64,000 nucleotides of DNA. Origin: Ustilago trichophora. Its lineage: Eukaryota > Basidiomycota > Ustilaginomycetes > Ustilaginales > Ustilaginaceae. The position numbers were made by a program, and so were the translations under genes. Below the pieces are notes generated by a model, which did no database searches, had not been told where the DNA came from, and was given only the letters and a program-made list of their open reading frames with translations. The DNA is taken from positions 744,001-808,000 of the forward strand of contig OOIN01000003.1 of the NCBI GenBank assembly GCA_900323505.1, read 5' to 3'. Of this stretch, positions 19,816-29,227 are shown piece after piece; within the stretch, counting starts at the first letter, position 1, and the number at the start of each line of letters is the position of its first letter.

Positions 19816-22800
19816 TTAGAAAAAGTTGCTTCGGTCTGTGGAGGGCCTCTCTCCACCGCTGTTGGTGCGGCCGATTGTGAGAGTGGATGCGGGTGTGTCT
19901 GGGGTTTTCCAATCGTGAATGTTCAGTGAGCGTACGTCGAAGCTCTCATCCAACGAAGGGCTGTTTGGATACTCGTCGTTGGGTGTTTCGTACCGATTGG
20001 CCATTACTGCGGTCTCGTTGCCAGAGCTGGTACCGATGAAAGGAACGTCCATGGATCTTCCCTGCCACTCGGCGTGCTTGGGAGCAGATGCGAAAGCTGA
20101 ATTGAAGTCGGTCATGCCTCCGTACGCATCCAGCTGCTCGTCCACCTCGGTCAACGGCAGAGGAGGCGAAGTGGGCGCCTGCTCGCTCACCGATGTGCGA
20201 CTGGAATGGCGCAGACCGGCGAGAGATCGTCGACTCGAGTTGGTGGCTACAGAGGAAGACGAGTTTTGACGGCCTTTGACGAAGCGTTTTGTGCGGACGA
20301 TGCCGGTGGATCCGCTGCTGGCCCGGACATCTGTGCCAGCAAGAGGAGGAAGCGGCTCATCTGTCAAGGTGTACTTTTGGACAGTTTCAGGAGCTGGATC
20401 GGCGCCAAGTGACGATTGCAACTCTATAGGGTCGTCCTGAAGGACAACTGCCTCTCCCGCGTGCCATGTGCTGCCATGTAAGAAGTCTGTCTTCCCAGCG
20501 TCGTCGTTCAGAGAGACGGGCTCTTGAATGACCACGGCGCCCTCGCCAAGTCCAGCGCCATCCATAGAGCCGAGGCCGGATGCGGCATTTGTATCTGCAG
20601 AGCTGTCCACCATATTGGTGGTCTGACTGCTGCGATTGGAGAGCTGGTTGCCAGTTACGGAGCCCGACGTTGAAGCTGTGCGCGATTCGACAGTCGAGCT
20701 CGACGTGCGTTTTCTATTTGATGCGCGTGGACGCGAGATGCTCGCGCTCGTGGCTTGCACAAGGGGCACGTCTGAGGAGCTGGCGATGTGGCCGAATTCA
20801 GGACGCTCACGATCAGAGTCCGCGGCTTTCGTAGCTCTGGTGAACGCGCCCGCTGAGACGGTTCCTTCTTTTGACACAATGCCTTGCAAGCCAGCAACGG
20901 CCCTTGGCATGCTATGGGTGGATGCAGTGTGTCCTTCCATGGAAGCAGCGCTGACTGGGATAGAGTGACCAGGCAAGGACGCTGCGGGACTCTGACCAGT
21001 GAGACTGGGGAGTGGCGGCAGTGTGTCGGGTTCTGCAAGACCGGGCATGCTGGTATCAGCAAAGTCAGCCATGGAACTACGACGACTGTCTGCGACTGAC
21101 ACTGATCGTGAGGACCGACCGCTGAAGGAGCCAGCAACACTGCTTCTGCCGTCTTGGTGGCTGTTGCCGCGGCTCATGCTATGGGCCATGGGTCCAGACG
21201 AGATCTTGCGAGATGGCTCATCGACTGCAAGAGATCCGGGGCTGTTGCTGCTTTCGCGAGGCGGCCGCGCTGATTGTGAAAGGAGAAGAGGCTTGGGTCC
21301 GACCGAGCGGCTGTTGGAGCTGGCAGATTCTTCGCGGAATCGTGCTGGCAGAATACCCATTCTAGCTGCTGCCCTCATGCTGGGTAGAGGGAAGGAGCTC
21401 GACCCATTCTCGCTGGCCCGCCTCTCTCCGTGTTCGTCACCCGTGACGGAAGAAGACGGCGAGGCGCCCGAGCGACCGTTTGGCGCCATGCTGATGCGCT
21501 TGCCAAAAGTGTCGATGTACTCCATGCGACCTGCTGGGCTGTCGGCAACGTTGGGCAAAGGGAAGTCGGGCATAGTGTCGCGTGACCAGCGCGCCATATC
21601 AGGCGTTCGCGGCGAGCCGTAGCCGACAGAGCTCGACTGACTCTCGCTGGCGTTCCGTCTTGTCCTGTTGAAGAAGCCTGCACCGATGGACCCAAGGGAA
21701 GCGATGCGAGAGTCATTTGTGCCAGAGACCGAGCTGGTAGGGCTGGCAGGGAAACCACGGCCCAGAGATCCGTACGACTGGTAACGATGAGGTGTCGAAA
21801 TCTCGGGAGTAGACTCGCGGCTGGATCGGTCTCCGAAGCGAGCCATGGCTTTGGCTGTGAGGTTGGTGCTGGCTTTGGAAAAGTTGGCGGCAGCGTCACT
21901 GCTTTGGACTGCCTCGGCATACTTGGCTAAGAATCCACTGAAGGTGCTTTTGGACGCCGTCGATTTGTCCGAGGCGGCACCATCGGCGCTGCTTGCGATG
22001 GAAGTGTCGGCTTCGTCTGTAGTCGGCAGGCTTGGGCGTGGTCTCGCTCGTGAGACGAGCCAGCCTCCTTTTGTTGCTGGAGCGCTGGTTTCGATGGGCT
22101 CGACAGCGCGAGATGGTGTGACGGTGTCGCTTTGGCGAGGACTTGTCCAATCACGCCACGCCTGTGCGGCTCTCGCCTTGACGGCTGTCAGTCTGGGATT
22201 GGCGGCGTCGTCGTCGTCACTATCAAGAGGGGGACCGTCACCCGTCAGGTCGGCAGCAAGGCGTCTTTGTCGCATGAGAGTAGCAGCTTCCATGACGGGG
22301 CCGATGTCGTCATCTGGGTAGTCCTGAAGGATGTGCATGCCGTAAGAGAATCCTTCGGTTTCGAGATCGATGTCATTTTTGCTGCTGGGGAGACGATCTT
22401 TGATCTCGAGCATCATGGATGCGCAAATGTCGATGAGGAACTCGATCTTGGCTGATCCAGAGACGCCAGCATTTTCTTGCTCGGCCAGCAGGGCATCCCA
22501 TATGCGCAGCACAGATGGAAGAGAAAGTTCGGTACTGAGGAGACAGGCAAGCCAGCGAAGCGAGTAGTAAGGGAGTCGTGGGTCGAGCGAGGATGCCTGA
22601 AGGTCACGCCAAAGTGGAGGATCGAGCCACTTGATACGGAGGCTGAAACGGCGAAGGGCGCCTGCCATGCCGGAGTGCGAAGGCTGATGGTCAGCCAATG
22701 CGGTACCTGGCCGGCTCTGTTGCTCGACTCGGTCAAAGTCGTAGAGCTCTCGCATTTCGCCAATCAAGGCTGAGAAGCACCAGAAAGCATCTGCTTCTGC

Positions 22801-23982
22801 ATGTGTGGTAAGATCTGCGAGGTCGATGTCGTTGTCCCATGACGTGTGAAGCGAGCCTTCGGATGAAATTGGGTGTTGCGAGTTGCTGGGTGTCAAGGGG
22901 GTGCTGGCGGTTTCGGGATACTGAGCTGAGCCGAATACATATAGCAAGGTGAAAAGTGCTTCGTTCATGCCCTGAACATAGCCGATGCTGGGATTGAGCA
23001 GGGCGAAGAGGTAGAGGATGCGTAACAAGGAATGCCAGTTGCGCTGAGTGGGGATCAAGCTGTTCGGCGCTTGAGTCGCTTTTAACGAATTGTCGGCATC
23101 GGTGCTGGCAGGAAGCGAGATTGCGTCTTGGGCATCGTCATGATGGTGAGTACTGGAGGTGGCCTCTAGTGCGTCGTTGGCAGAGGCGAAGGAGTGCTGT
23201 GAAGACTCGCGTGACATGCCGCCAGGCGAAGGCGGGGAGAGCATGATAGGAGGGCTCTTGATGGGGTCTTCGGTGAGGTTGGCATGAGCATTGAAAGCAG
23301 ACGAGCCGTCGAGTGTTGGCAGATGGCGATCTGTCTGGACGTGAAGGATGCGAGGTGGCTGGCTAGAGCCGCTAGAGGAGCTGGCCGAGGCGACACGCTC
23401 GAGTGACAGCTGCTGAGCGTATTCATGGCTGACGGCAGCCAAGCGGTGAAGGAGATTGTCTTTGCTGTCCAATCGCTGAACGCAGGCTTTAGCTGTTTGT
23501 TGGGACTGAGGGTTGGGAGCAGGCAAAGGAACGACGGGGCATGATGCACTTGGTCGTGGAGGGGCTTGATAGAAAGCGAAGCCATTTTTGCGCGAGCGGA
23601 CGAGATCCTTGTAGATCTGATCGAGCAGGCGGTCGTTGTTGGTAAGTTTGGTGGCAGGTAGTGGTTCATGAGACGATGAGAGCGGTGGAGAAAGGTCGTT
23701 GAGGAACTGATAATACTCTTTACGCCTTTTGGCGAGGGTTGATGACCATTCCTTCTTCTCTGGTGGCAGATAGCCTAGCAAGACCTTCCATGCTTGCGCC
23801 CTGAGCCAGCTGGGAGAATCTGGGAGACCACCTCGGAGAGTGAAGTGACGAAGACTGTAGAGGTCTGCGGTTGTGTGACCGGGGAGCAAGTCGTTTGGAT
23901 CGAGAAGATGAAGGAGGGAGCGATCTCTGGTAGCAGCCGCCGATGCTGGATTGGTGGTGCTGCGAGCTTGCAAAGAGCTCAT
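19816..23982 (-). CDS. TBC-domain Rab GTPase-activating protein
   Basis: This 1388-residue protein carries a TBC domain in its N-terminal 570 residues. The entry motif is LRGGLPDSPSWLRAQAWKVLLG. The arginine finger is Arg129 in the IxxDxxR motif (IYKDLVR). The glutamine finger is Gln337 in YVQGMNE. Both catalytic fingers are present, so it should stimulate GTP hydrolysis on a Rab and act in membrane traffic. The layout, with an insertion between the two fingers and a second half containing SLRWLACLLSTELSL, resembles the TBC1D13 group, but the Rab target cannot be read from sequence. The remaining 800 residues are low-complexity Ser-rich sequence, typical for smut fungi. The start is the first ATG. 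The preceding gene (+) converges on it with 241 bp between stops. Confidence 0.9.
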   Translation of the reverse strand: MSSLQARSTTNPASAAATRDRSLLHLLDPNDLLPGHTTADLYSLRHFTLRGGLPDSPSWLRAQAWKVLLGYLPPEKKEWSSTLAKRRKEYYQFLNDLSPPLSSSHEPLPATKLTNNDRLLDQIYKDLVRSRKNGFAFYQAPPRPSASCPVVPLPAPNPQSQQTAKACVQRLDSKDNLLHRLAAVSHEYAQQLSLERVASASSSSGSSQPPRILHVQTDRHLPTLDGSSAFNAHANLTEDPIKSPPIMLSPPSPGGMSRESSQHSFASANDALEATSSTHHHDDAQDAISLPASTDADNSLKATQAPNSLIPTQRNWHSLLRILYLFALLNPSIGYVQGMNEALFTLLYVFGSAQYPETASTPLTPSNSQHPISSEGSLHTSWDNDIDLADLTTHAEADAFWCFSALIGEMRELYDFDRVEQQSRPGTALADHQPSHSGMAGALRRFSLRIKWLDPPLWRDLQASSLDPRLPYYSLRWLACLLSTELSLPSVLRIWDALLAEQENAGVSGSAKIEFLIDICASMMLEIKDRLPSSKNDIDLETEGFSYGMHILQDYPDDDIGPVMEAATLMRQRRLAADLTGDGPPLDSDDDDAANPRLTAVKARAAQAWRDWTSPRQSDTVTPSRAVEPIETSAPATKGGWLVSRARPRPSLPTTDEADTSIASSADGAASDKSTASKSTFSGFLAKYAEAVQSSDAAANFSKASTNLTAKAMARFGDRSSRESTPEISTPHRYQSYGSLGRGFPASPTSSVSGTNDSRIASLGSIGAGFFNRTRRNASESQSSSVGYGSPRTPDMARWSRDTMPDFPLPNVADSPAGRMEYIDTFGKRISMAPNGRSGASPSSSVTGDEHGERRASENGSSSFPLPSMRAAARMGILPARFREESASSNSRSVGPKPLLLSQSARPPRESSNSPGSLAVDEPSRKISSGPMAHSMSRGNSHQDGRSSVAGSFSGRSSRSVSVADSRRSSMADFADTSMPGLAEPDTLPPLPSLTGQSPAASLPGHSIPVSAASMEGHTASTHSMPRAVAGLQGIVSKEGTVSAGAFTRATKAADSDRERPEFGHIASSSDVPLVQATSASISRPRASNRKRTSSSTVESRTASTSGSVTGNQLSNRSSQTTNMVDSSADTNAASGLGSMDGAGLGEGAVVIQEPVSLNDDAGKTDFLHGSTWHAGEAVVLQDDPIELQSSLGADPAPETVQKYTLTDEPLPPLAGTDVRASSGSTGIVRTKRFVKGRQNSSSSVATNSSRRSLAGLRHSSRTSVSEQAPTSPPLPLTEVDEQLDAYGGMTDFNSAFASAPKHAEWQGRSMDVPFIGTSSGNETAVMANRYETPNDEYPNSPSLDESFDVRSLNIHDWKTPDTPASTLTIGRTNSGGERPSTDRSNFF

Positions 23983-25865
23983 ATTGGTGTGTTTTGCGTC
24001 GCTGTGGTTGCCGACATGGGATAGTTGATCGTGAAGAGCGCAGAGAGGGAGGAGTGGGTTGAGGACGATGTGAGGTAGGCAGAGGGGTCGAGAGGTCCAG
24101 CCAGTCGATGGAATGGAAAGTGCTGTGTTGGATCTAGAGCAACGAATGGCAACGGGCCAGAATCAGTGTGATGGTCGGACTTGCCGATGATGGATGATGG
24201 AGAGAAGACCTGAAGTCGAAAACAAATGAACAATATCACCTCGGATGTGTGGGATCTGCAATCGACCAAAGAGCCGCTGGTTCATACAGTGGCCAGTTAA
24301 GCGATGCTGCTGCACCACACACGCACAACTAAGACCAAAATCGATGTCCATCGGCGCATGGCTTTTGGCATCAAATTTATCTTTCTTTTTTTTAAAAAAA
24401 AAAGACTTGATAGAGCTGCAGCTCGTGCAGAGAGAGATGTGAAATGTGTGAAACGGATGGGCCGTGGCAGCACGAAATCAATACCGAGCAGTTGTCAAGA
24501 TCCAACTGTGAGACTACGCCATGTATTTCAGTCTCCGACGCTACCTCACCTTTGACAGTCAGACAGTCAGAGTTGTACACTTTCTCAGGTCGATACTACA
24601 GTATCGCAGCCTACTCACCGAGTCGACCCAAGGGTGGCATCTTTTGATGGACTCGTGCTTTCGTTGGGGTCTCTCAACTCGAATGGCAAACGACACAAGA
24701 TATGACTGGCGACACTTGCCATCGCAACGATCTGAGCCAAAGACATGATCTTGTCAGGTTAGGGTTGATGGCGTGATGGCTCTGTTCAACAGCATCGGCG
24801 CTTTCGCTCAGCCGATGATGGCCTCGGATTGCCCGATGACATGGTTCAGTATATATTCCCCACGTCGTTTCGGCAGATCCGCTCGGCTGACTGTCGCTCT
24901 CTAGCTCCAAAGTCAAATACGGTTGAGAAGAAGAGCAAGATCTGCAGCAGATCAGAGTCAAAGCGTTGTGCCAAGCATCCTCTTTGCCCCTGAGCCATCA
25001 TGATTTCATGGTTCATCGCAAGAGCCGACTCTTGTTCTGTCTGACAAGAGCTAAAAGACAGGGTCCAGCTGTGATTCTCAGGGGCCAAGAAATATCAGCT
25101 ACAGTACACCACACAAAGGTCTGCCTGACAAGAGTCCAAAAAAAAAACACATGCCTCGGGGCTCTGTCTTGTTTGGAATTCAAAGCCTGCGTGGTGGATT
25201 TCAATTTTTGCAAAGTGCCTGCCTCAAGTGTATCGTCTTGATTTCAAATTTGGTAGCTTTTTACATCCGGCTGCCATCTTCCGTGGAGGCTGCAGTTCAG
25301 CACAGCTTGCCTGTAAACTTTTTTTTTTTTTGACGCGTGTGTGAGGTGTGTCTGTCTGTCTGCTAAGCTTGCTTCACCTTTTGGCGTGGCGTGGCGCGGG
25401 CTGAGAATCCCACATTTTTCTTTTCCTACACAAGCCAGCAGCTGGCTTTATCAATTTTGGCTTTGCTGGGCTGGTGGGTGCACCTGACTCTGGATAATGC
25501 CGCCGAGACCAACTTTGGCTTCCACTTTGGATTCATCACCCTTTCGTCCTCTTCAACACCATCTTCATCTTTGCCTCAATCGCTTCCGCTTCCGGCTTCG
25601 TCAATACCCCCCATCAGCTCCGTTTCTTTTCCATCTACGACTTGTGCACTGCCCTTTAGGGTCATCTTGAACAACTCTCAAACGACCAGAGCAACTCAGC
25701 GCCAACGCCTGATACCATCCGCATTCGTCTTGCGACTACACATCCGCTATATCGTTGCTGGACTCTTCCACATTTCGAATCCGACTGTCGATCCGCATTA
25801 CTCCCTGATCACACGATCCCAACACCAACAGCATCGTCTCTCGAGGACGTGCTTCCTCACTCAGA
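23983..25865. other. Divergent intergenic region (TBC gene and CDC50 gene)
   Basis: This shared upstream region of two divergent genes has no supported coding sequence. It contains an A/T homopolymer pair at about 24382-24402 (T run directly followed by A run), an A run at about 25138-25148 and a T run at about 25319-25331. The right end is a C/T-rich leader before 25866. Confidence 0.55.
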
Positions 25866-27092
25866 ATGGCCATCTTTAAGAGGAATACCCGTGCCACCGA
25901 CGCAGGTGACGCTGTCCGCAATGGCTCTAGCAACGACGCCGACAGCGATGCTTCCTCTGCCAAGGGTCTACGCAAATTCGCACAGCGCAAACCCGCCAAC
26001 ACCGCATTCAAGCAGCAGCGTTTGAAAGCATGGCAACCAATCCTCACCCCAAGAACTGTTCTCCCTGCCTTCTTCCTCGTCGCCATCATCTTTGCTCCCA
26101 TCGGCGCCGTCCTCTACTACTTTGCCGAACAGGTCAATGAATTCACCCTCGACTACACCCAGTGCTCCACAGCACCCGCCACTCCCAACCAAGCACAGAT
26201 CCCTGCGTCCAAGTACGACTATCAGCTTCACGACAAGAACACCAGCAACTTTCAGTCGCCTACCTGGTCTTGGGATAGCGCAACAAAGACCTGCAGCCTT
26301 TACTTTAGCGTACCCTCCAGGCTCGAATCCAGCGTCTTTCTCTACTACAAGCTCACAAACTACTACCAGAACCATCGACGATACGTCAAATCGCTCGATT
26401 CCGATCAGCTCAAAGGCAACGACGTAGCTTACAACACCATCCAGGGCGGCACCTGCAAACCTGTCGATGTAGACCCCAACACTCGCAAAATCATCTACCC
26501 TTGCGGTCTCATTGCCAACTCGGTCTTTAACGACACCTTTGGCGACCCTGTCTTGCTCAACGTCGCCGGCTCCGACTCTGCCAACCAGACCTATGTCATG
26601 AGCGAAAAGAACATCATCTGGCCAGGCGAAAAGAAAAAGTACAGCAAGACAAAGTACAATGCCGACCAGATCATCCCTCCACCCTACTGGCAGGGTGCCA
26701 CCGGTCAATTCGGTTTCGCCAACGGCTACACGCAAAACAACATCTTTGACCCAAGCGACAATGAACACTTTATGGTATGGATGCGCATCGCCGGTCTTCC
26801 CACTTTCCGCAAGCTTTACAAGCGCAACGACACTGCTCCCATGGAACCCGGTCGCTACCTTCTCCAAGTCGTCGACAACTATCCCGTAGCCATGTTTGAC
26901 GGTACCAAGAGCGTCGTTTTCAGCACTTCGTCCTGGGTTGGTGGCAGGAATCCTTTCCTGGGCCTGTCGTTCATCGCTGTTGCGGCTCTGTCCGTCTTGC
27001 TCGGTCTTGTCTTCACCGCACGTCACTTGATCAAGCCAAGGAAGCTCGGTGATATGAGCTATCTCTCGTGGAACCAGCCTGATTCCAAGTAG
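25866..27092 (+). CDS. CDC50/Lem3 family phospholipid-flippase beta subunit
   Basis: This 408-residue integral membrane protein belongs to the CDC50/Lem3 family. Members bind P4-ATPases, are required for their exit from the ER and support aminophospholipid flipping at the Golgi or plasma membrane. It shows the family layout: a basic cytoplasmic N-terminus, a first membrane helix at about residues 60-83 (LPAFFLVAIIFAPIGAVLYY), a large extracytoplasmic loop with N-glycosylation sequons, and a second helix at about 362-385 before a short basic tail. Family motifs include YYKLTNYYQNHRRYVKS, the CGLIANSVFND block and the late FMVWMRIAGLPTFRKLY segment. Length is normal for the family. The start is the only ATG in the C/T-rich leader that opens this frame. 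Yeast has three paralogues (Cdc50, Lem3, Crf1); which one this matches is not resolved. Confidence 0.94.
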   Translation: MAIFKRNTRATDAGDAVRNGSSNDADSDASSAKGLRKFAQRKPANTAFKQQRLKAWQPILTPRTVLPAFFLVAIIFAPIGAVLYYFAEQVNEFTLDYTQCSTAPATPNQAQIPASKYDYQLHDKNTSNFQSPTWSWDSATKTCSLYFSVPSRLESSVFLYYKLTNYYQNHRRYVKSLDSDQLKGNDVAYNTIQGGTCKPVDVDPNTRKIIYPCGLIANSVFNDTFGDPVLLNVAGSDSANQTYVMSEKNIIWPGEKKKYSKTKYNADQIIPPPYWQGATGQFGFANGYTQNNIFDPSDNEHFMVWMRIAGLPTFRKLYKRNDTAPMEPGRYLLQVVDNYPVAMFDGTKSVVFSTSSWVGGRNPFLGLSFIAVAALSVLLGLVFTARHLIKPRKLGDMSYLSWNQPDSK

Positions 27093-27354
27093 TAAAAATA
27101 CTGCGTCTTTTCTCGAGTATCAACTTGGTACTTCGAAAAGCTCAACGATGTCTCGACACGTCCTTCTTCGCACTCTGTTTTTTGTTCACATCCATGATCT
27201 ACAGTAATGCACCTTGTTTATCGGACATTTCACTTGGACGGAGCTGCGGTTCTTCAGACTTTCCTAGGCTGACTATGAGGGCACGCGATTGACCAGTGAT
27301 GTTTCATTGCTCCAAGACTCGGACTAGGTGCTACAGGAAGCTGTTTCAGAGCCA

Positions 27355-28806
27355 CTAAGCGGTCTCTCCGTTGATAGCTGGAACGGTCTTGCCTTCGCTC
27401 TCGATCCAATTGGGCATCAATTCGTTACTGGGAACGCCGTAGGGATGAAGGATTTTCTGTGCGACCTCGTCACCTGCGATGGGCAATTTTACGCCCTCCT
27501 TCTGCTTCAATGAGCTCTTGACTGGATCCAGAAGACCCAGTTGCACCAACGCGTTTGCTTGATCCCAATACAGACTCTCATAAGCCAACTTGTCACCTCT
27601 TAGATTCACAATGCCGACCATTGGAATTCGCAACTTTTTGCCCGTTGGTGGAACACCAGGAACAAAGTAATCAATCATAGTGGTGTGGGTGCAGGTGAAG
27701 ACCATTTCGTCGATGATCCTGTCGGTTCCAATGGTTCGTGAAATCGGTACCAACTGAGTATCTGGCGGTGAAACAGAGGTGAAATGATGCTCGTAGAATC
27801 GCGCAAGTTGGATGAAGCCCGCTCCTCCGGTCAAGCAGGCAACGTGATTTACGTACGGTTGCGAGACCATAGTCGCCATGGTCTTGGCCGAATCTCGATC
27901 GGCAAATTCAAAGAATGTATGTTGATCCCAGATTTGTTCGAGTGGGAATCGGGGTCCCATGGTTGATTTGAGCAGGTAGAGGGTGCGAGAATAGCTCATG
28001 GCTGCTGCACTGCGATGGTTCTCATCAACGCCAAAGGTGAGGTTACCGGAGCTGGTGGAGGGGAATGCGAAGTCCTTGGTGTGATGGGAGAAGGGGAATG
28101 CGCATGCCCATACAGAAGCGTCACTCTGAGCTTCGATCGAGGCGTAGGTAAAGATGGATACCGATTTCGCCTGAACAGGACCCAACGAGGCTTGAAAGTG
28201 GTCCAGCTCAGGGTGGAACGGCAGTGCGTCTTGTGGGATATCGCCTCTCTTTGCCGCATCCACAAGAGCTCCTACGAGCTCGGTCTCGGCTTCAGGCAGA
28301 TGCACAAGAATCGGATAACCCCTCGTCCGACCCACAACCTCAAGCGCTTGCTCCGTAGCGAGCTGCGAACCATACCCAACATACGCAGACAGACCTCCTC
28401 CTCTTTTCAAAGTCTCGGCATGAAGCGAGCTGACCAAATCTGCATCCTGTCGATCGAGACGCAAAGTGATCAGAGCAGTATACTTGTTCCAACCTCCTTT
28501 GAGCTGGGAATCGACAAGCTGAATAATGTTGATCGCTGCTGCCCAGCCGTCTGTGTCTCGAACGTCTGCATCGGCCGCGTACTCTTCGGATTTACCAGCA
28601 GGCTGTCGTCGAAGTGCGACAAGTGAGGTGGAATTGGGAGCATTGTCGATGAGAACCACTTGATAGCCTTCTTCGGAAAGGTTGGCGGCAAGACCCTGGG
28701 AACCCGCATGCCACGGACCCAGGATGAGGACGGTTGGAGCTCGACCAGGAATGCGAGCTGGGTCGACGGCCGATTCGTAGACTTTGGACTGAATTGATTT
28801 CGACAT
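27355..28806 (-). CDS. Dienelactone-hydrolase-like/SnoaL-like fusion protein, probably altered active site
   Basis: This 483-residue protein starts at MSKSIQ; the frame is open further upstream but begins at GTG. The N-terminal half resembles an alpha/beta-hydrolase of the dienelactone hydrolase type (strand TVLILGP, then a helix and VVLIDNAP). The expected G-x-C-x-G-G nucleophile elbow reads GYGSQL, with no Cys. The C-terminal 150 residues are a SnoaL/NTF2-like domain with the motif series SRTIGTDRIIDEMVF, FVPGVPPTGK and YWDQANALVQLGLL. I recall this series in proteins annotated as carboxymethylenebutenolidase. The substrate is unknown. The N-terminal domain may be inactive. It converges on CDC50 with 262 bp between stops, and lies downstream of the CoA ligase on the same strand. 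Confidence 0.75.
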   Translation of the reverse strand: MSKSIQSKVYESAVDPARIPGRAPTVLILGPWHAGSQGLAANLSEEGYQVVLIDNAPNSTSLVALRRQPAGKSEEYAADADVRDTDGWAAAINIIQLVDSQLKGGWNKYTALITLRLDRQDADLVSSLHAETLKRGGGLSAYVGYGSQLATEQALEVVGRTRGYPILVHLPEAETELVGALVDAAKRGDIPQDALPFHPELDHFQASLGPVQAKSVSIFTYASIEAQSDASVWACAFPFSHHTKDFAFPSTSSGNLTFGVDENHRSAAAMSYSRTLYLLKSTMGPRFPLEQIWDQHTFFEFADRDSAKTMATMVSQPYVNHVACLTGGAGFIQLARFYEHHFTSVSPPDTQLVPISRTIGTDRIIDEMVFTCTHTTMIDYFVPGVPPTGKKLRIPMVGIVNLRGDKLAYESLYWDQANALVQLGLLDPVKSSLKQKEGVKLPIAGDEVAQKILHPYGVPSNELMPNWIESEGKTVPAINGETA

Positions 28807-29227
28807 TGTGTGCAGTTGTCTCGAAGTATCGATTGTGTGTAGGAAGGGATAAAAGTGAAGGAGGGGGCAGTTCTTGATCAGCCCTTTTTGTGGGGTCAGA
28901 CGAGGCATAGACCAACGGTGACTTGCCGCGGCATTGTCCACCGAACCGGGAAAAAAAGTCACCGTTTAAGCCATTTCGAAGCGCACGAGTGCGAAATTAA
29001 GACTCCAGTTAACTTAGCCGATAGCAAAATGCTTAGCCGCGGAAGCAACGCGAGATTGCCGATTCCACGCTTTCATCCTCTCAACTACGAGACACTTCGT
29101 CTCTCGATGCACTGGACGTCACCATCCTCCAATGCCTGTCTATACATTCTTTTGGATTGCATACTTTTTTTACAACGATGGAGACTATGTAAGGTCAATA
29201 GGGAAGGAAATCCAAAGATAGGGAGGT
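28807..29227. other. Intergenic region between two minus-strand genes
   Basis: This 421 bp holds the promoter side of the hydrolase-like gene and the 3' end of the CoA-ligase gene. I see no coding sequence and only short T or A runs (about 29167, 28951). Confidence 0.6.

Noticed and set aside
19595..19912. Extra 3' exon of the TBC gene suggested by an ACTTAC donor near 19762
   Set aside because: It lies after the TBC stop codon and the downstream frame is not protein-like; at most a 3' UTR intron.
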